Source of the DNA: Planctomycetota bacterium
Lineage (GTDB): Bacteria > Planctomycetota > Uabimicrobiia > Uabimicrobiales > Uabimicrobiaceae
Assembly (NCBI GenBank): GCA_029260735.1
Contig: JAJDCR010000113.1
Span: 1-36,340, forward strand
DNA length: 36,340 nt
Direction: 5' to 3'
The notes beneath the pieces are model-generated. The model saw only the letters and a list, made by a program, of their open reading frames with translations, was not told the origin of the DNA and did not search any database. A program made the position numbers and the translations under genes. Below, piece by piece: positions 15,128 through 23,793 of this stretch. Numbering within the stretch: the stretch's first letter is position 1; each line of letters starts with the position of its first letter.

Positions 15128-17479
15128 TTAATATAAATCAATGCTCACTTCTTTTTCTTTTAATAAAACCTGCAATTTTTTTTCTTTTTCATTGTAGGAA
15201 TACTCTGAATTTACTTTTAGAGGCATTTTTTCTACGAATATTTCTGCATGATGAGAGTAAGTATTTTGACTTTGGCAGAGTTTTATCTTTCCTTTCTCAG
15301 ATTTGCCAGATAAACATTGAATGAACCCTTTATTATATCCTTCTCCCTCATCTTCATAAATTTCTCCTCGGATTTTTTCTGCAGGAAAAACCCGCCAGGT
15401 TAAGTTTTCCCAAAGGGCATTTGTTGTATGTAAGGCTTTTTTTGTAAGAGGGATAGCACTTCCCTCTTTTTGGAATAGGGGAACTTGATCTAAAGGGGTG
15501 TCTACTAAAACCCACTGTTCTCCAGCTAGTATCTCTCCTGTCCAAAAATTTTGCCACTTTCCTGTCGGCAAATAAAGCATTTGCTTTTCTTGATGAGGCT
15601 TTGTTGCTGGAGCAGCCAAGAGATTTTTTCCGAGTAAAAATTGATAGCTTAAGTTATATGTATTTGAATCTGTAGGGTACTCTAGAAACAAAGGCCGTAA
15701 AAGAGGGAGGCCTGTTTGGCTGCTTTCGTAAGCCAAAGTATAAATATAGGGGATAATTTGATAGCGAAACTCGATAGCTTTTTTTATGTGAGAAGTGTAA
15801 GGCTCTCCAAATGCCCATGGTTCTTGTCGCTTAGATCCTTTTCCTGAGTGATTACGCATGAAAGGATAAAGAGCACCAAGCCAAGTCCAGCGAGTTAATA
15901 ATTCTCCATTACAATCCCCTGAAAACCCACCAATATCGGCTCCTGTAAAGGCAACTCCTGATATACCCAAGTTGAGGAGCATAGGTATAGACATTTCTAA
16001 GTGCTCCCAATAGCTACTATTGTCACCGGTCCATACCCACGAATATTTTTGGATCCCACTAAAACCACTTCTTGTTAAGACAAAAGGTCTTTTTTGGGGC
16101 ATTTGTTTTTTTAATGCTTCATAGGTGGCTTGGCACATTAAATATCCATAAACATTATGTACTTGAGCATGCCATAATGATCCATGCTTAGCTCCCAGAG
16201 GAAGTGTTTTTGTTTTGGTATGAAAAGCGGCGGGCTCATTCATATCGTTCCAAATACCAGAAACACCTTTTTTTAAGTAGACTTGATGCCACTCTCCCCA
16301 CCATTGACGAACTTTCTCTTGAGAGAAATCTGGCCAAAGAGCAGGATTAGGCCAAACTTCTCCTACTAGGTTTTCATCCTTTCTATTTTTGATAAAAACA
16401 TCTTCTTTAAGCCCACTTTCGTAGACGCAATATCCCACTTCTTTTTTGACAGCAGGATCTACAATTAGAACGGATTTAATTCCCTGATTTTGGAGTTCTT
16501 GGGTAAGTTTTTCTGGTTCAGGAAAACGAGAAGGAGAAAAAGTAAAGACTTTGTAGCCTTCCATGTAGTCAATATCCATCCAGATAGCTTCTAGAGGAAT
16601 TTTTCTTTCCTTGTACTCTGAAGCAATCGCCCGAATGGTATTGGCGTCCGGGTAGCTCCAGCGACATTGATGGTAACCTAAGCTCCAAAGAGGAGGAAGA
16701 GGAGGTTTTCCTACTAACTCTAGGTATCTTTTTATAACTTCTTGAGGATTTGGCCCACTAATTAAGTATAGGTCAAAGGTAGGTCCATCTGTGTGGATAA
16801 AACTTCTTTCGGGATCAGTTGCAGCAAGATCAAAAACGGTTCTCCAACTTTCATCGAGATAGAGCCCCATGAACTTTCCTGAATCAGCAATCATTAAGAA
16901 CGGATGAGCCTGGTAGAGAGGGTCCGTGTCTGGTCGATGAGTATAATCGTCGGTTGTCCAGTTTTCCCAAATGCGTCCCTTTTTGTTTAAAAAGCCTGTT
17001 CGCTCGCCTAGCCCATAATAAAGCCTTTGAGAAGATTCTTTTAAGGTTAGGGTTATTCCTGCTCCCAAAGCTTTTCCATCATTAACTTCAGCTATCGCAT
17101 TGCCCTCTCCAGTAGCTAAATCTAACATGTCAAAAGTTTTTCCCAGAGGCTTAAGACGATGAGAATGGAAAGATAAAAAATCTAAGTTTTCCCAACGGAG
17201 CTGAAAAGGGTCAACTTGGTAATGAATAGGGGGAAAGTCTGAGAATCGAGCTTCTGAGTTATTTTCGCAGTGTTGTATTTCTGTTTTAGAGAAATTTTGA
17301 GAAGAATTATTAGAAGGATTAATTGTCCAACTTAATTTTTTTTTATCTTCTAATCGATGCCAAAGAAAGAATCTCCATACTCCATCAGCCCATGGTTGCA
17401 GGGAAGCCTGAAAGGTATTTCCTTTAAAAATAATGGAATGAGGATTTTTTTCTTTCTTAAAAAAACGAATTTCGTGCAT
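15128..17479 (-). CDS. glycoside hydrolase family 31 alpha-glucosidase
   Basis: 783 residues. GH31 enzymes cleave terminal alpha-linked glucose (or xylose) with retention. The catalytic nucleophile is D412 in GIWNDMNEP and the acid/base is D486 in WVWTGDNSSYW. Other family marks are GLGERTGFLNKKG, GYHQCRWSY, WMDIDYMEGYKVFTF, and ALYPFMRNHSG. An N-terminal beta-sandwich fills residues up to about 250, the barrel about 255-600, and beta domains the rest, including RVFPAEKIRGEIYEDEGEGY. No signal peptide is seen, so it probably acts in the cytoplasm on glycogen or maltodextrins. alpha-Glucosidase is likelier than xylosidase but not proven. It is divergent from rmuC. Confidence 0.93.
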   Translation of the reverse strand: MHEIRFFKKEKNPHSIIFKGNTFQASLQPWADGVWRFFLWHRLEDKKKLSWTINPSNNSSQNFSKTEIQHCENNSEARFSDFPPIHYQVDPFQLRWENLDFLSFHSHRLKPLGKTFDMLDLATGEGNAIAEVNDGKALGAGITLTLKESSQRLYYGLGERTGFLNKKGRIWENWTTDDYTHRPDTDPLYQAHPFLMIADSGKFMGLYLDESWRTVFDLAATDPERSFIHTDGPTFDLYLISGPNPQEVIKRYLELVGKPPLPPLWSLGYHQCRWSYPDANTIRAIASEYKERKIPLEAIWMDIDYMEGYKVFTFSPSRFPEPEKLTQELQNQGIKSVLIVDPAVKKEVGYCVYESGLKEDVFIKNRKDENLVGEVWPNPALWPDFSQEKVRQWWGEWHQVYLKKGVSGIWNDMNEPAAFHTKTKTLPLGAKHGSLWHAQVHNVYGYLMCQATYEALKKQMPQKRPFVLTRSGFSGIQKYSWVWTGDNSSYWEHLEMSIPMLLNLGISGVAFTGADIGGFSGDCNGELLTRWTWLGALYPFMRNHSGKGSKRQEPWAFGEPYTSHIKKAIEFRYQIIPYIYTLAYESSQTGLPLLRPLFLEYPTDSNTYNLSYQFLLGKNLLAAPATKPHQEKQMLYLPTGKWQNFWTGEILAGEQWVLVDTPLDQVPLFQKEGSAIPLTKKALHTTNALWENLTWRVFPAEKIRGEIYEDEGEGYNKGFIQCLSGKSEKGKIKLCQSQNTYSHHAEIFVEKMPLKVNSEYSYNEKEKKLQVLLKEKEVSIDLY

Positions 17480-17529
17480 AAGAGAGTCTTTCTGGAAAGA
17501 AAAGTTTTCAGAAAAGTAGGTCTTTTTGC

Positions 17530-17554
17530 TATAATAAAGAACTGATTTATTATA
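17530..17554. promoter_or_regulatory. palindromic divergent -10 region between GH31 gene and rmuC
   Basis: TATAATAAA (17530-17538) and TTTATTATA (17546-17554) are exact inverted copies around a 7-base centre. Each arm carries a perfect TATAAT: one for rmuC on the plus strand, one for the GH31 gene on the minus strand. The -35 boxes are poor at the expected distance, so an activator or a relaxed promoter is possible. Confidence 0.45.
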
Positions 17555-17607
17555 GTTTAAAAGTATATCAACAAAGATTTATCAAGTGTAGAGAATTTTG
17601 AGGAATC

Positions 17608-19467
17608 ATGAATAGCTTGATTGCATGGTTTTTAACAGGAGGTTTTTTTCTAGGCTTTTTTTTAGCAGGAATTTTTTTTAGAAACAAGACAAAAAATATT
17701 TTTCTTCAAGTCCAAGGAGAAAAAAGGTTATTAGAAAAAAATTTTCAAGAGCATATTGATTTAAAAGATGAACAAATCGAAGATTTGAAAAGTTCTTTAG
17801 CTCGATTTGATGAAGATTTGCGTTTACTTCGTGAAGAAAGTAAACGAGAGTGTGAGAGGCGTTATGAGGCAGAAAAAAAAGTCGAAGTCCTGGCTGAGTT
17901 TTCAAATAAATTCCATTTGCTAGAAAAAGAGAAAGATTCCCTAGAAAAAGAAGGTAAGGAACTCTACAAAGAGCTAGCACAGGTCATGGCAAAAGAAGAG
18001 CAACAAAAAGAAGAGATTCTAAACAAGAAAGAAGCCGTGGCCGACTTAGAAAAAGAATTAAATCTCCAAAAAAAAAGCTGGGAAGCTTTAAAGGAAAAGG
18101 AAGAAGGTTTCCAACTACAGTTAGTTGCTTTGAAAGGAAAACTCTCCAAAGAAGAGAGTTTTCATGAAAAAGATATCGAGCATATTTTTAACTTAGAAGC
18201 CGATATTGAGAAAAAAGAGGAAAAATACCAGCTTTCCTGCGCAGAGAACCACTCTTTAGAAAAAAAATTAACTAAAGTAAGGTCTGAGCTAGAGCAAGAA
18301 AAAAAGCTTTCTTTGGAGAAAGCCCAAGCTACTCAAGAATTGACAAAAAGTTTTTCCCACACCTTTAAATCTTTGGCTTCAGAGGCTCTCCGTCACAACA
18401 ATCAATCTTTCCTAGAGTTAGCTAAGACAACCTTGAATAATTATCAAGAAAATGCTAAAGGAGATTTACATGAACGCCAAAAAACTATTCAACGTCTTGT
18501 TTTACCTTTGGAAGAATCTTTACGCCAAGTAGATGAAAAGATGCGAGAGATAGAAAGAGAGCGTTTGACTGCATATACGAGTTTGACAGAGCAGGTTCGT
18601 TCTTTGGCCACAGGACAAATTAAACTGCATATGGAAACAAACAATCTAGTGCAAGCTCTAAGAGCTCCTACTGTGCGTGGACGATGGGGAGAAATTCAGC
18701 TAAAAAGAGTAGTCGAAATTGCCGGAATGTTAGAGTATTGTGATTTTACTCAGCAAGAATCGGTGAGTACTGAAAATGGAATGCTCCGACCTGATATGAT
18801 CATAAAACTCCCTAACAAAAAAAATATTGTAGTAGATTCCAAAGCCCCTTTGAAAGCGTACTTGGAGGCTTTGGATCTATCTGAAGAAGAAGCTAAAATT
18901 AGTAAGCTAAAGGACCACGCACGGCATATTCGATCTCATCTTAATAACCTTAGCAGCAAAGCTTACTGGGAACAATTTCAACCAGCACCTGAGTTTGCTG
19001 TTTTATTTCTTCCGGGAGAGAATTTTTTTAGCGCTGCTTTACAGCAAGATCCTAGTTTGATTGAGTATGGTTTTGAAAAACGTGTCATTCTGGCGACTCC
19101 CACTACTCTGATCGCTTTACTTCGTTCGGTAGCTTATGGATGGCAAGAGCAGCAAATGACAAGTAATGCTCAGGCTATTAGTGATTTAGGGGGAATTCTC
19201 TATGATCGAGTACGCGGTTTGGCTGCACATTTTGCGGAAATTCGCCGTGGTCTAGATAAGTCAGTAGAGGCTTTCAATAAAACAGTAGGGTCTTTTGAAG
19301 GTAGAGTTCTTGTGGCCGCTCGTAAATTTAAAGAATTAGGAGCGGGAAATGGAGATGATATAGAAACTTTAGAGATAATCGAACGTAATAGTCGTCCTAT
19401 TCAGAGTGTTGAAAATATGCTTTTGTTTTCTGAACTTGACGATGGAGAAACAACAAATGAGTCATAA
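17608..19467 (+). CDS. rmuC: DNA recombination protein RmuC
   Basis: 619 residues. An N-terminal hydrophobic helix (about 5-25) is followed by a long Glu/Lys-rich coiled coil (about 27-270) and then the RmuC nuclease-fold domain (about 300-580). Typical motifs are RGRWGEIQLKRVVEIAGM, DSKAPLKAYLEAL, FAVLFLPGENFFSAAL and LATPTTLIALLRSVAYGW. RmuC limits rearrangements at inverted repeats and is thought to be a membrane-tethered nuclease. The family assignment is secure, the precise biochemistry less so. An abundance of palindromes in this genome would give it relevant substrates, which is speculation. Confidence 0.93.
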   Translation: MNSLIAWFLTGGFFLGFFLAGIFFRNKTKNIFLQVQGEKRLLEKNFQEHIDLKDEQIEDLKSSLARFDEDLRLLREESKRECERRYEAEKKVEVLAEFSNKFHLLEKEKDSLEKEGKELYKELAQVMAKEEQQKEEILNKKEAVADLEKELNLQKKSWEALKEKEEGFQLQLVALKGKLSKEESFHEKDIEHIFNLEADIEKKEEKYQLSCAENHSLEKKLTKVRSELEQEKKLSLEKAQATQELTKSFSHTFKSLASEALRHNNQSFLELAKTTLNNYQENAKGDLHERQKTIQRLVLPLEESLRQVDEKMREIERERLTAYTSLTEQVRSLATGQIKLHMETNNLVQALRAPTVRGRWGEIQLKRVVEIAGMLEYCDFTQQESVSTENGMLRPDMIIKLPNKKNIVVDSKAPLKAYLEALDLSEEEAKISKLKDHARHIRSHLNNLSSKAYWEQFQPAPEFAVLFLPGENFFSAALQQDPSLIEYGFEKRVILATPTTLIALLRSVAYGWQEQQMTSNAQAISDLGGILYDRVRGLAAHFAEIRRGLDKSVEAFNKTVGSFEGRVLVAARKFKELGAGNGDDIETLEIIERNSRPIQSVENMLLFSELDDGETTNES

Positions 19468-19485
19468 GGTACTTTTTTAGTACCT
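19467..19485 (+). terminator. hairpin overlapping the rmuC stop
   Basis: AGGTACT, loop TTTTT, AGTACCT: a perfect 7-bp stem beginning at the last base of the rmuC stop codon. It may be a weak terminator. The next gene starts 28 bases later. Confidence 0.35.
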
Positions 19486-19512
19486 AAGAGTATGCTTTAA
19501 GGATAATACGTT

Positions 19513-21063
19513 ATGCGCAGCAAAGTTTTACATCTATGGTTATTTTTTTCGTTAATTCTAGTTTTATTACCAGGCTTTTCTTTTCTGGGGGCATCTTCTC
19601 CCGTTCATTTAACGATACTACATACAAATGATCATCACGGAAGACTGATTCCTTTTGATACTGCTCGTCAAAAATCAGTGGGGGGAATGGCCGCTCGGAT
19701 GACTTTGATCCGTAAGGTGAGAAAAGAAGTTGCCCAAAATAATGGATACCTTTTACTTCTAGATGCAGGAGATGTAAATACCGGAGAACCCCTCTCTGAT
19801 ATTTTTGCTGCAAAACCTGATATCGAGATTATGAATGCTATGGGGTACAATGCGGTAGGAGTAGGAAACCACGAATTTGATTTAGTTTTTGATAAGGTGA
19901 AAGAGCAAGTTGAACTGGCCAATTTTCCCTTCTTGTCTGCGAATTCTTTTTATAGAAAAACAAATGAACTCATTTATCCTCCCATGATTATCTGGAACAT
20001 TGGAGATATTAAAGTCGCTGCCTTTGCCTTAACTTCTTCAAATACACCTCAGATTAGCACTAATGGACATAATCCCCGATTCTTTTTTTCTCCAGAAGAA
20101 GAAGTACTCCCCCATATGTTAGAGTATCTAAAGGGCAAGGTGGATTTTATTATCGCAATTACCCATGTTTCTCATTTTCAAATGGTCGATCTAGCAAACA
20201 GATTCCCTGGGATAGATATTGTTATTGGTGGACATACCCACTTGGAAATTTATGAGCCAGTGAAAGCAGGAAAAACTCTTCTTGTTGAGGCGGGTTCATA
20301 TGGTAAAACTATTGGGCGTTGGGATTTGACTTTTCAAGACAAAAAAATGGTGGATTGGAAGTATCGTCTTTTGGGTATTAACTATAGACTTCCCAAAAAT
20401 AACTCTATTCCAGGAGAGTCTATGCTTGACTTAAAGCCCGATCCTTTAATCGAAGAAATGCTCCGACCTTACCGCGAAGACACAGAGAGGATTTTGAATG
20501 AATCTATTGGACTTGCTCGCCAAAGTATTCCTCGGGGAAAGAGGAGCAATTTACCAAAATCTTCTCCTCTAGGAAATTTAATAACCGATGCTATTCGGCA
20601 TGCGGCTAAAGCTGATATTGCTTTTCAAAATGTGGGAGGAATTCGCTCGGATCTTTTAAAAGGAGATATCACATACCGAGATATTCGAACAATTATGCCG
20701 TTTGCAAATACAATTGTAACGTATGATGTAACAGGAGGGCAGTTGTTAGATCTACTAAATTTTATTGCACAAGCAGATCCTCGTGATGGAATTTTTAGCG
20801 AAGTGTCAGGAGTGTCGTTTCGAGTAAAAGGAGAGCGTGCCATTCAAGTACGAGTAAAGGGAAAACCGATTAAAAGAGAGAAAATTTACCGTATTGCTAC
20901 AAACTCTTTTTTGGGGCGAGGAGGAGACGGGTACTATATCTTCGCAACATTTTCTGAAATGATAGATACGGGTTTAACTATAGATCAGGCTATTATAAGC
21001 TATATCTCAAAGCACTCTCCTTTGCGTCCTTCTCGAGAAATTCGGATGCAATGGTTACCCTAA
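19513..21063 (+). CDS. secreted bifunctional metallophosphatase/5'-nucleotidase
   Basis: 516 residues with an N-terminal signal peptide (about 1-28). The calcineurin-like metallophosphatase domain follows: D40 and H42 in HTNDHHG, D84-A-G-D87, N119-H120 in GNHEFD, and GGHTH. The C-terminal 5'-nucleotidase domain (about 330-510) has NVGGIRSDL, the stretch RTIMPFANTIVTYDVTGGQ, and TNSFLGRGGDGY, which bind the nucleotide. Such enzymes strip phosphate from external nucleotides or UDP-sugars in the periplasm. AAGGATAA precedes the ATG. It is alone or follows rmuC in one transcript, and converges on the FHA gene. No C-terminal anchor is seen. Confidence 0.92.
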   Translation: MRSKVLHLWLFFSLILVLLPGFSFLGASSPVHLTILHTNDHHGRLIPFDTARQKSVGGMAARMTLIRKVRKEVAQNNGYLLLLDAGDVNTGEPLSDIFAAKPDIEIMNAMGYNAVGVGNHEFDLVFDKVKEQVELANFPFLSANSFYRKTNELIYPPMIIWNIGDIKVAAFALTSSNTPQISTNGHNPRFFFSPEEEVLPHMLEYLKGKVDFIIAITHVSHFQMVDLANRFPGIDIVIGGHTHLEIYEPVKAGKTLLVEAGSYGKTIGRWDLTFQDKKMVDWKYRLLGINYRLPKNNSIPGESMLDLKPDPLIEEMLRPYREDTERILNESIGLARQSIPRGKRSNLPKSSPLGNLITDAIRHAAKADIAFQNVGGIRSDLLKGDITYRDIRTIMPFANTIVTYDVTGGQLLDLLNFIAQADPRDGIFSEVSGVSFRVKGERAIQVRVKGKPIKREKIYRIATNSFLGRGGDGYYIFATFSEMIDTGLTIDQAIISYISKHSPLRPSREIRMQWLP

Positions 21064-21138
21064 CCCCATATGTGTCAACTTAAAGCGTAAGTTATTATTA
21101 AAAAAGAAGTTTCAGAGATAGACTCTCATCTAAAATGC

Positions 21139-21185
21139 CTCACCCTCCAGAGAATATAAGCCTTCGAAGGGTTTTTGATAATCTC
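21139..21185. repeat. intergenic repeat, copy B
   Basis: A 47-base match to 22-70 (about three quarters identical by eye), in the spacer between two convergent genes. The palindrome CCTTCGAAGG followed by GTTTTT lies within it, so it might assist termination on the plus strand. Confidence 0.4.
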
Positions 21186-21214
21186 AAAAAAAACGGTTTC
21201 AGGTTAGCCTTTAC

Positions 21215-22453
21215 CTAGAGCAGAGCGAGGTCATAGATGCTAGTAGAAGCATTATTCTTACTCAAAATGTTTTTAGCTTCTTCTATACTCTTTTCTTTTA
21301 GCGATTTTATTTCCTCGTTTTCCCCAAACTGAATTACGTAGGATTTATCATAGCCTAAACGTATTTCTCCGGGCTCTAAAGCCATTATGCTACCTCCCAC
21401 TAAAGTTTCCATTTTAGTGTGTTTGTCGTAGTTGAGAGTTGTTCCGTAACGACTACCGAGGTCTTGTAAGAACCATTTGTTTTCTCGATAGAACATTAAG
21501 AAGTTTTGTCTAGAGATACTTCTTTCTCTTCTACCCACGTTAACAAAAGTAAAAACATCTTTTTCTAAAGGTAAACTTCGTATATCGCTAGTATTACGTC
21601 CGACTATATATATTTGACTTTCATCAAGAGAAATTATAGTTTTTTCTTGATGAAAGTACATACTTGATTTGGATAACGAGGTGCTTGGAGTTGATAAAAG
21701 GGAGAGGGGTTTTTTCGTATAGAATCCTCTTAGGATTAAACGAGTTCCATCCTCTAGTTCTAATCGATCTCCTATATGAAGAGGAATAGTATTATCTTTT
21801 TGTTTTAAAATGATGTTTTTACCTAAAGCATCGTTGATAATTGTGACTTCCATTGTGCCTTTTGATTGTAGATAAAATTGTCTATCTTCGAAGAAAATTT
21901 TGTCTTGGGCAGAAGATAATAAAAGGGGAGTGGAAGGGTTTAAGAAAAACGTATCGCGCCCTTTTTCTTGATCCCTCATTATAAGGTAATTAAAGTCATT
22001 TTGGTAATCGAAGTTATCAGAGAGCTCTTTTTCTTCATCCACTAAAAAAGGACAGCTTTTGTATTTTAGTCCATTTTGAAGTAGTTTACTGTTGATGTTA
22101 CGAGATATACTAGACTCAACATCTGTTTCTTGAGTCTCACTTAAAGGAAAGTAGTAAGCTTCCCAGTTTTTTTCGTATACAACTCGATTACTTGCGTTAA
22201 GGAGCTCTTCTTGGATAAGTGAAATGAGTTCTTTCATTTCGTATTTTTCTTGCTTGGTTAGATTAGAACTTTTATTATTAAAATTATTTTCCAATTTAAC
22301 CATAGCTAGATAGATTAGGTTTGCCGAAGAACCTGGAGGTATTCCTAGTAAATCATATAGATCAACAAAAGATTTATCGGCCGAAATGTTAGAGTCTTGT
22401 GTGTTCTTGAACCCAGGCATTTCATAAAATTCATTATTTGATTCGTCACTCAT
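21215..22453 (-). CDS. FHA-domain protein with degenerate J-like N-terminus
   Basis: 412 residues from ATG 22453, which has CAGGT about eight bases upstream; a GTG at 22468 is also in frame. Residues about 30-100 resemble a DnaJ J-domain (DLYDLLGIPPGSSAN, then NRVVYEKNW), but the HPD motif is missing, so it should not stimulate DnaK. Residues about 281-377 are an FHA phosphopeptide-binding domain: G285-R286, S314-R315, D331-L-G-S-R-Y-G337-T338 and N341, with the usual His after SR replaced by N317. It probably reads Thr phosphorylation by kinases such as those in this window. The 22513 nuclease gene precedes it on the same strand. Confidence 0.8.
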   Translation of the reverse strand: MSDESNNEFYEMPGFKNTQDSNISADKSFVDLYDLLGIPPGSSANLIYLAMVKLENNFNNKSSNLTKQEKYEMKELISLIQEELLNASNRVVYEKNWEAYYFPLSETQETDVESSISRNINSKLLQNGLKYKSCPFLVDEEKELSDNFDYQNDFNYLIMRDQEKGRDTFFLNPSTPLLLSSAQDKIFFEDRQFYLQSKGTMEVTIINDALGKNIILKQKDNTIPLHIGDRLELEDGTRLILRGFYTKKPLSLLSTPSTSLSKSSMYFHQEKTIISLDESQIYIVGRNTSDIRSLPLEKDVFTFVNVGRRERSISRQNFLMFYRENKWFLQDLGSRYGTTLNYDKHTKMETLVGGSIMALEPGEIRLGYDKSYVIQFGENEEIKSLKEKSIEEAKNILSKNNASTSIYDLALL

Positions 22454-22512
22454 AATATCTACCTGCACTTGAACAAAATTGATACTTTGTGGAATGGTTG
22501 TTACAAAAAATA

Positions 22513-23040
22513 TTAATCTTCCCCATCCTCATCTGGTAGCTCTAAGTCTATGTCATCTAGTTGAGCATCGATCCATTCTTTGCTCTCTGTTGGTTTTGAT
22601 TCGAACTGTTCGCTAATATCTTCTACTTTTTCAATAACATCTTGAGTCACCCATATGTCCTGCTTTGTTTTGAGAGCCATAATTATCGAATCACTAGCTC
22701 TTGCATCGATTTGAACTTCTCTTCTTTTGCCTGTCCATTGGCAATTTTCATCATTTACTTTTTGTTCTAAAATAAGAGTGGCACAAAAAGTATTTTCTTT
22801 TAAGCTAGATATAATGACTTGCTTTATTTCTATGTCAAAGCCTGTTAGTATACTCTTCATTAAATCGTGAGTAAGTGGACGGATGGGTTTTTGGTTCTCT
22901 ATCTCATTGGCAATGGCACTTGCTTCAGACAAACCAACAATAATCATAAACACTTTCTGGGGGCTTTCCAAAAAAATAGCAGCACCCCCTCCCAAAAGAC
23001 CAGCAACTCTTTTGACTTCACATTTTACTAAATTTGACAT
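22513..23040 (-). CDS. bifunctional nuclease domain (DUF151) protein
   Basis: 175 residues from ATG 23040, with AGGA eight bases upstream; the frame extends nine codons further without a ribosome site. Residues about 1-130 match the DUF151/BFN family (VFMIIVGLSEASAIANEIEN, RPLTHDLM, and IDARASDSIIMALK), described in plants as having DNase and RNase activity; the bacterial role is largely unknown. The C-terminal tail is acidic. The FHA gene lies 59 bases downstream on the same strand, so they are likely co-transcribed. Confidence 0.85.
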   Translation of the reverse strand: MSNLVKCEVKRVAGLLGGGAAIFLESPQKVFMIIVGLSEASAIANEIENQKPIRPLTHDLMKSILTGFDIEIKQVIISSLKENTFCATLILEQKVNDENCQWTGKRREVQIDARASDSIIMALKTKQDIWVTQDVIEKVEDISEQFESKPTESKEWIDAQLDDIDLELPDEDGED

Positions 23041-23410
23041 ACATTTTTCCTGAAAAGTTACTGGCATTAGTATTCTTACAATGACTAGCTTATATATAAC
23101 AAATTATAAGGCTGGGAGGAGAGTTTTGCAAGAAAAAACATAAATTTCCTTCTGGATTTAGAGTAAAACTTTGACCTGCTTTCTTTTTTTATTTTTTTTT
23201 AGTAAAACAATTTGGCTAGTAAAACGAAAATTAGCGAGAATTTTTTTATTTTATTGACAAATTTTTATATTTTGTTACAACGCCTATTAAAATCATAGCC
23301 AAACTCTCGTTTGAAAATAGAAAAAATCAAGAAACAAATAGAACGAAAAGATGTTAAAATCCTTGTTTACTAGTACTTTTAACATCTTACATCTTTAAGA
23401 GGAATAAATC
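23041..23410. other. divergent intergenic region with a 12-bp inverted repeat
   Basis: 370 bases, strongly AT-rich, between the DUF151 gene (minus) and the small basic protein gene (plus). TTGACA at 23254-23259 could be a plus-strand -35, but no good -10 is at the right distance. AAGATGTTAAAA (23348-23359) and TTTTAACATCTT (23377-23388) form a perfect 12-bp inverted repeat with a 17-base loop, ending 8 bases before the AAGAGGA ribosome site. It is a candidate leader hairpin or operator. No gene is seen. Confidence 0.5.
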
Positions 23411-23605
23411 ATGTCTATTCACAAAAGTTTAGCCATTAAGTCGGCTTTGAAACGTCACCGTAACGTGCTAAAGCGTCACGAAAGATTAGCAATTTTGAGA
23501 AAAAAAGGTACAGTTACTAAAGACAGCTCTGTTTTTAATCTACCAAAAACAAAAACTGCTAAGAAAATTAAGAAAACGAAAAAGAAAGAAGAAGCTGCTA
23601 GTTAA
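23411..23605 (+). CDS. small basic protein of the PVC-specific family
   Basis: 64 residues, Lys/Arg-rich. It matches the small basic protein family known as Chlam_Ver_rRNA (TIGR04137): MSIHKSL at the start, HRNVLKRHERLAIL, and SVFNLPKTK, then a Lys-rich tail. The family is found in Planctomycetes, Verrucomicrobia, Lentisphaerae and Chlamydiae and is thought to be ribosome- or rRNA-associated. AAGAGGA lies seven bases before the ATG, a strong site suited to a highly expressed gene. A strong terminator follows. The inverted repeat in its leader may control it. The function of the family is not proven. Confidence 0.85.
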   Translation: MSIHKSLAIKSALKRHRNVLKRHERLAILRKKGTVTKDSSVFNLPKTKTAKKIKKTKKKEEAAS

Positions 23606-23639
23606 TAAAATAACTCAACTACTTTTATTTCCGTTACTT

Positions 23640-23684
23640 AGGGCGTGCTTGTTAATCTTGATACGAGATTAATAAACACGCCCT
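23640..23684 (+). terminator. long hairpin terminator after the small basic protein gene
   Basis: The arms AGGGCGTGCTTGTTAATCTT (23640-23659) and GAGATTAATAAACACGCCCT (23665-23684) pair over 20 positions with one mismatch and two G-U pairs, around a 5-base loop. The downstream T-content is modest. It is the strongest terminator-like structure in the window. Confidence 0.7.
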
Positions 23685-23793
23685 AATTCATTTATAGGCC
23701 AAAATTAAGATATGATAGTGGAAATTTCTCTATGTTAATTTTCTGGATAGCTTCTTCGCAAAGCCTTTTGAAATATTGAGATTGGACAAAAAA

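Noticed and set aside
23411..23605. Ribosomal protein S20
   Set aside because: Length and basic character fit loosely, but the MSIHKSL, HRNVLKRHERL and SVFNLPK pattern is that of the PVC small basic protein family.
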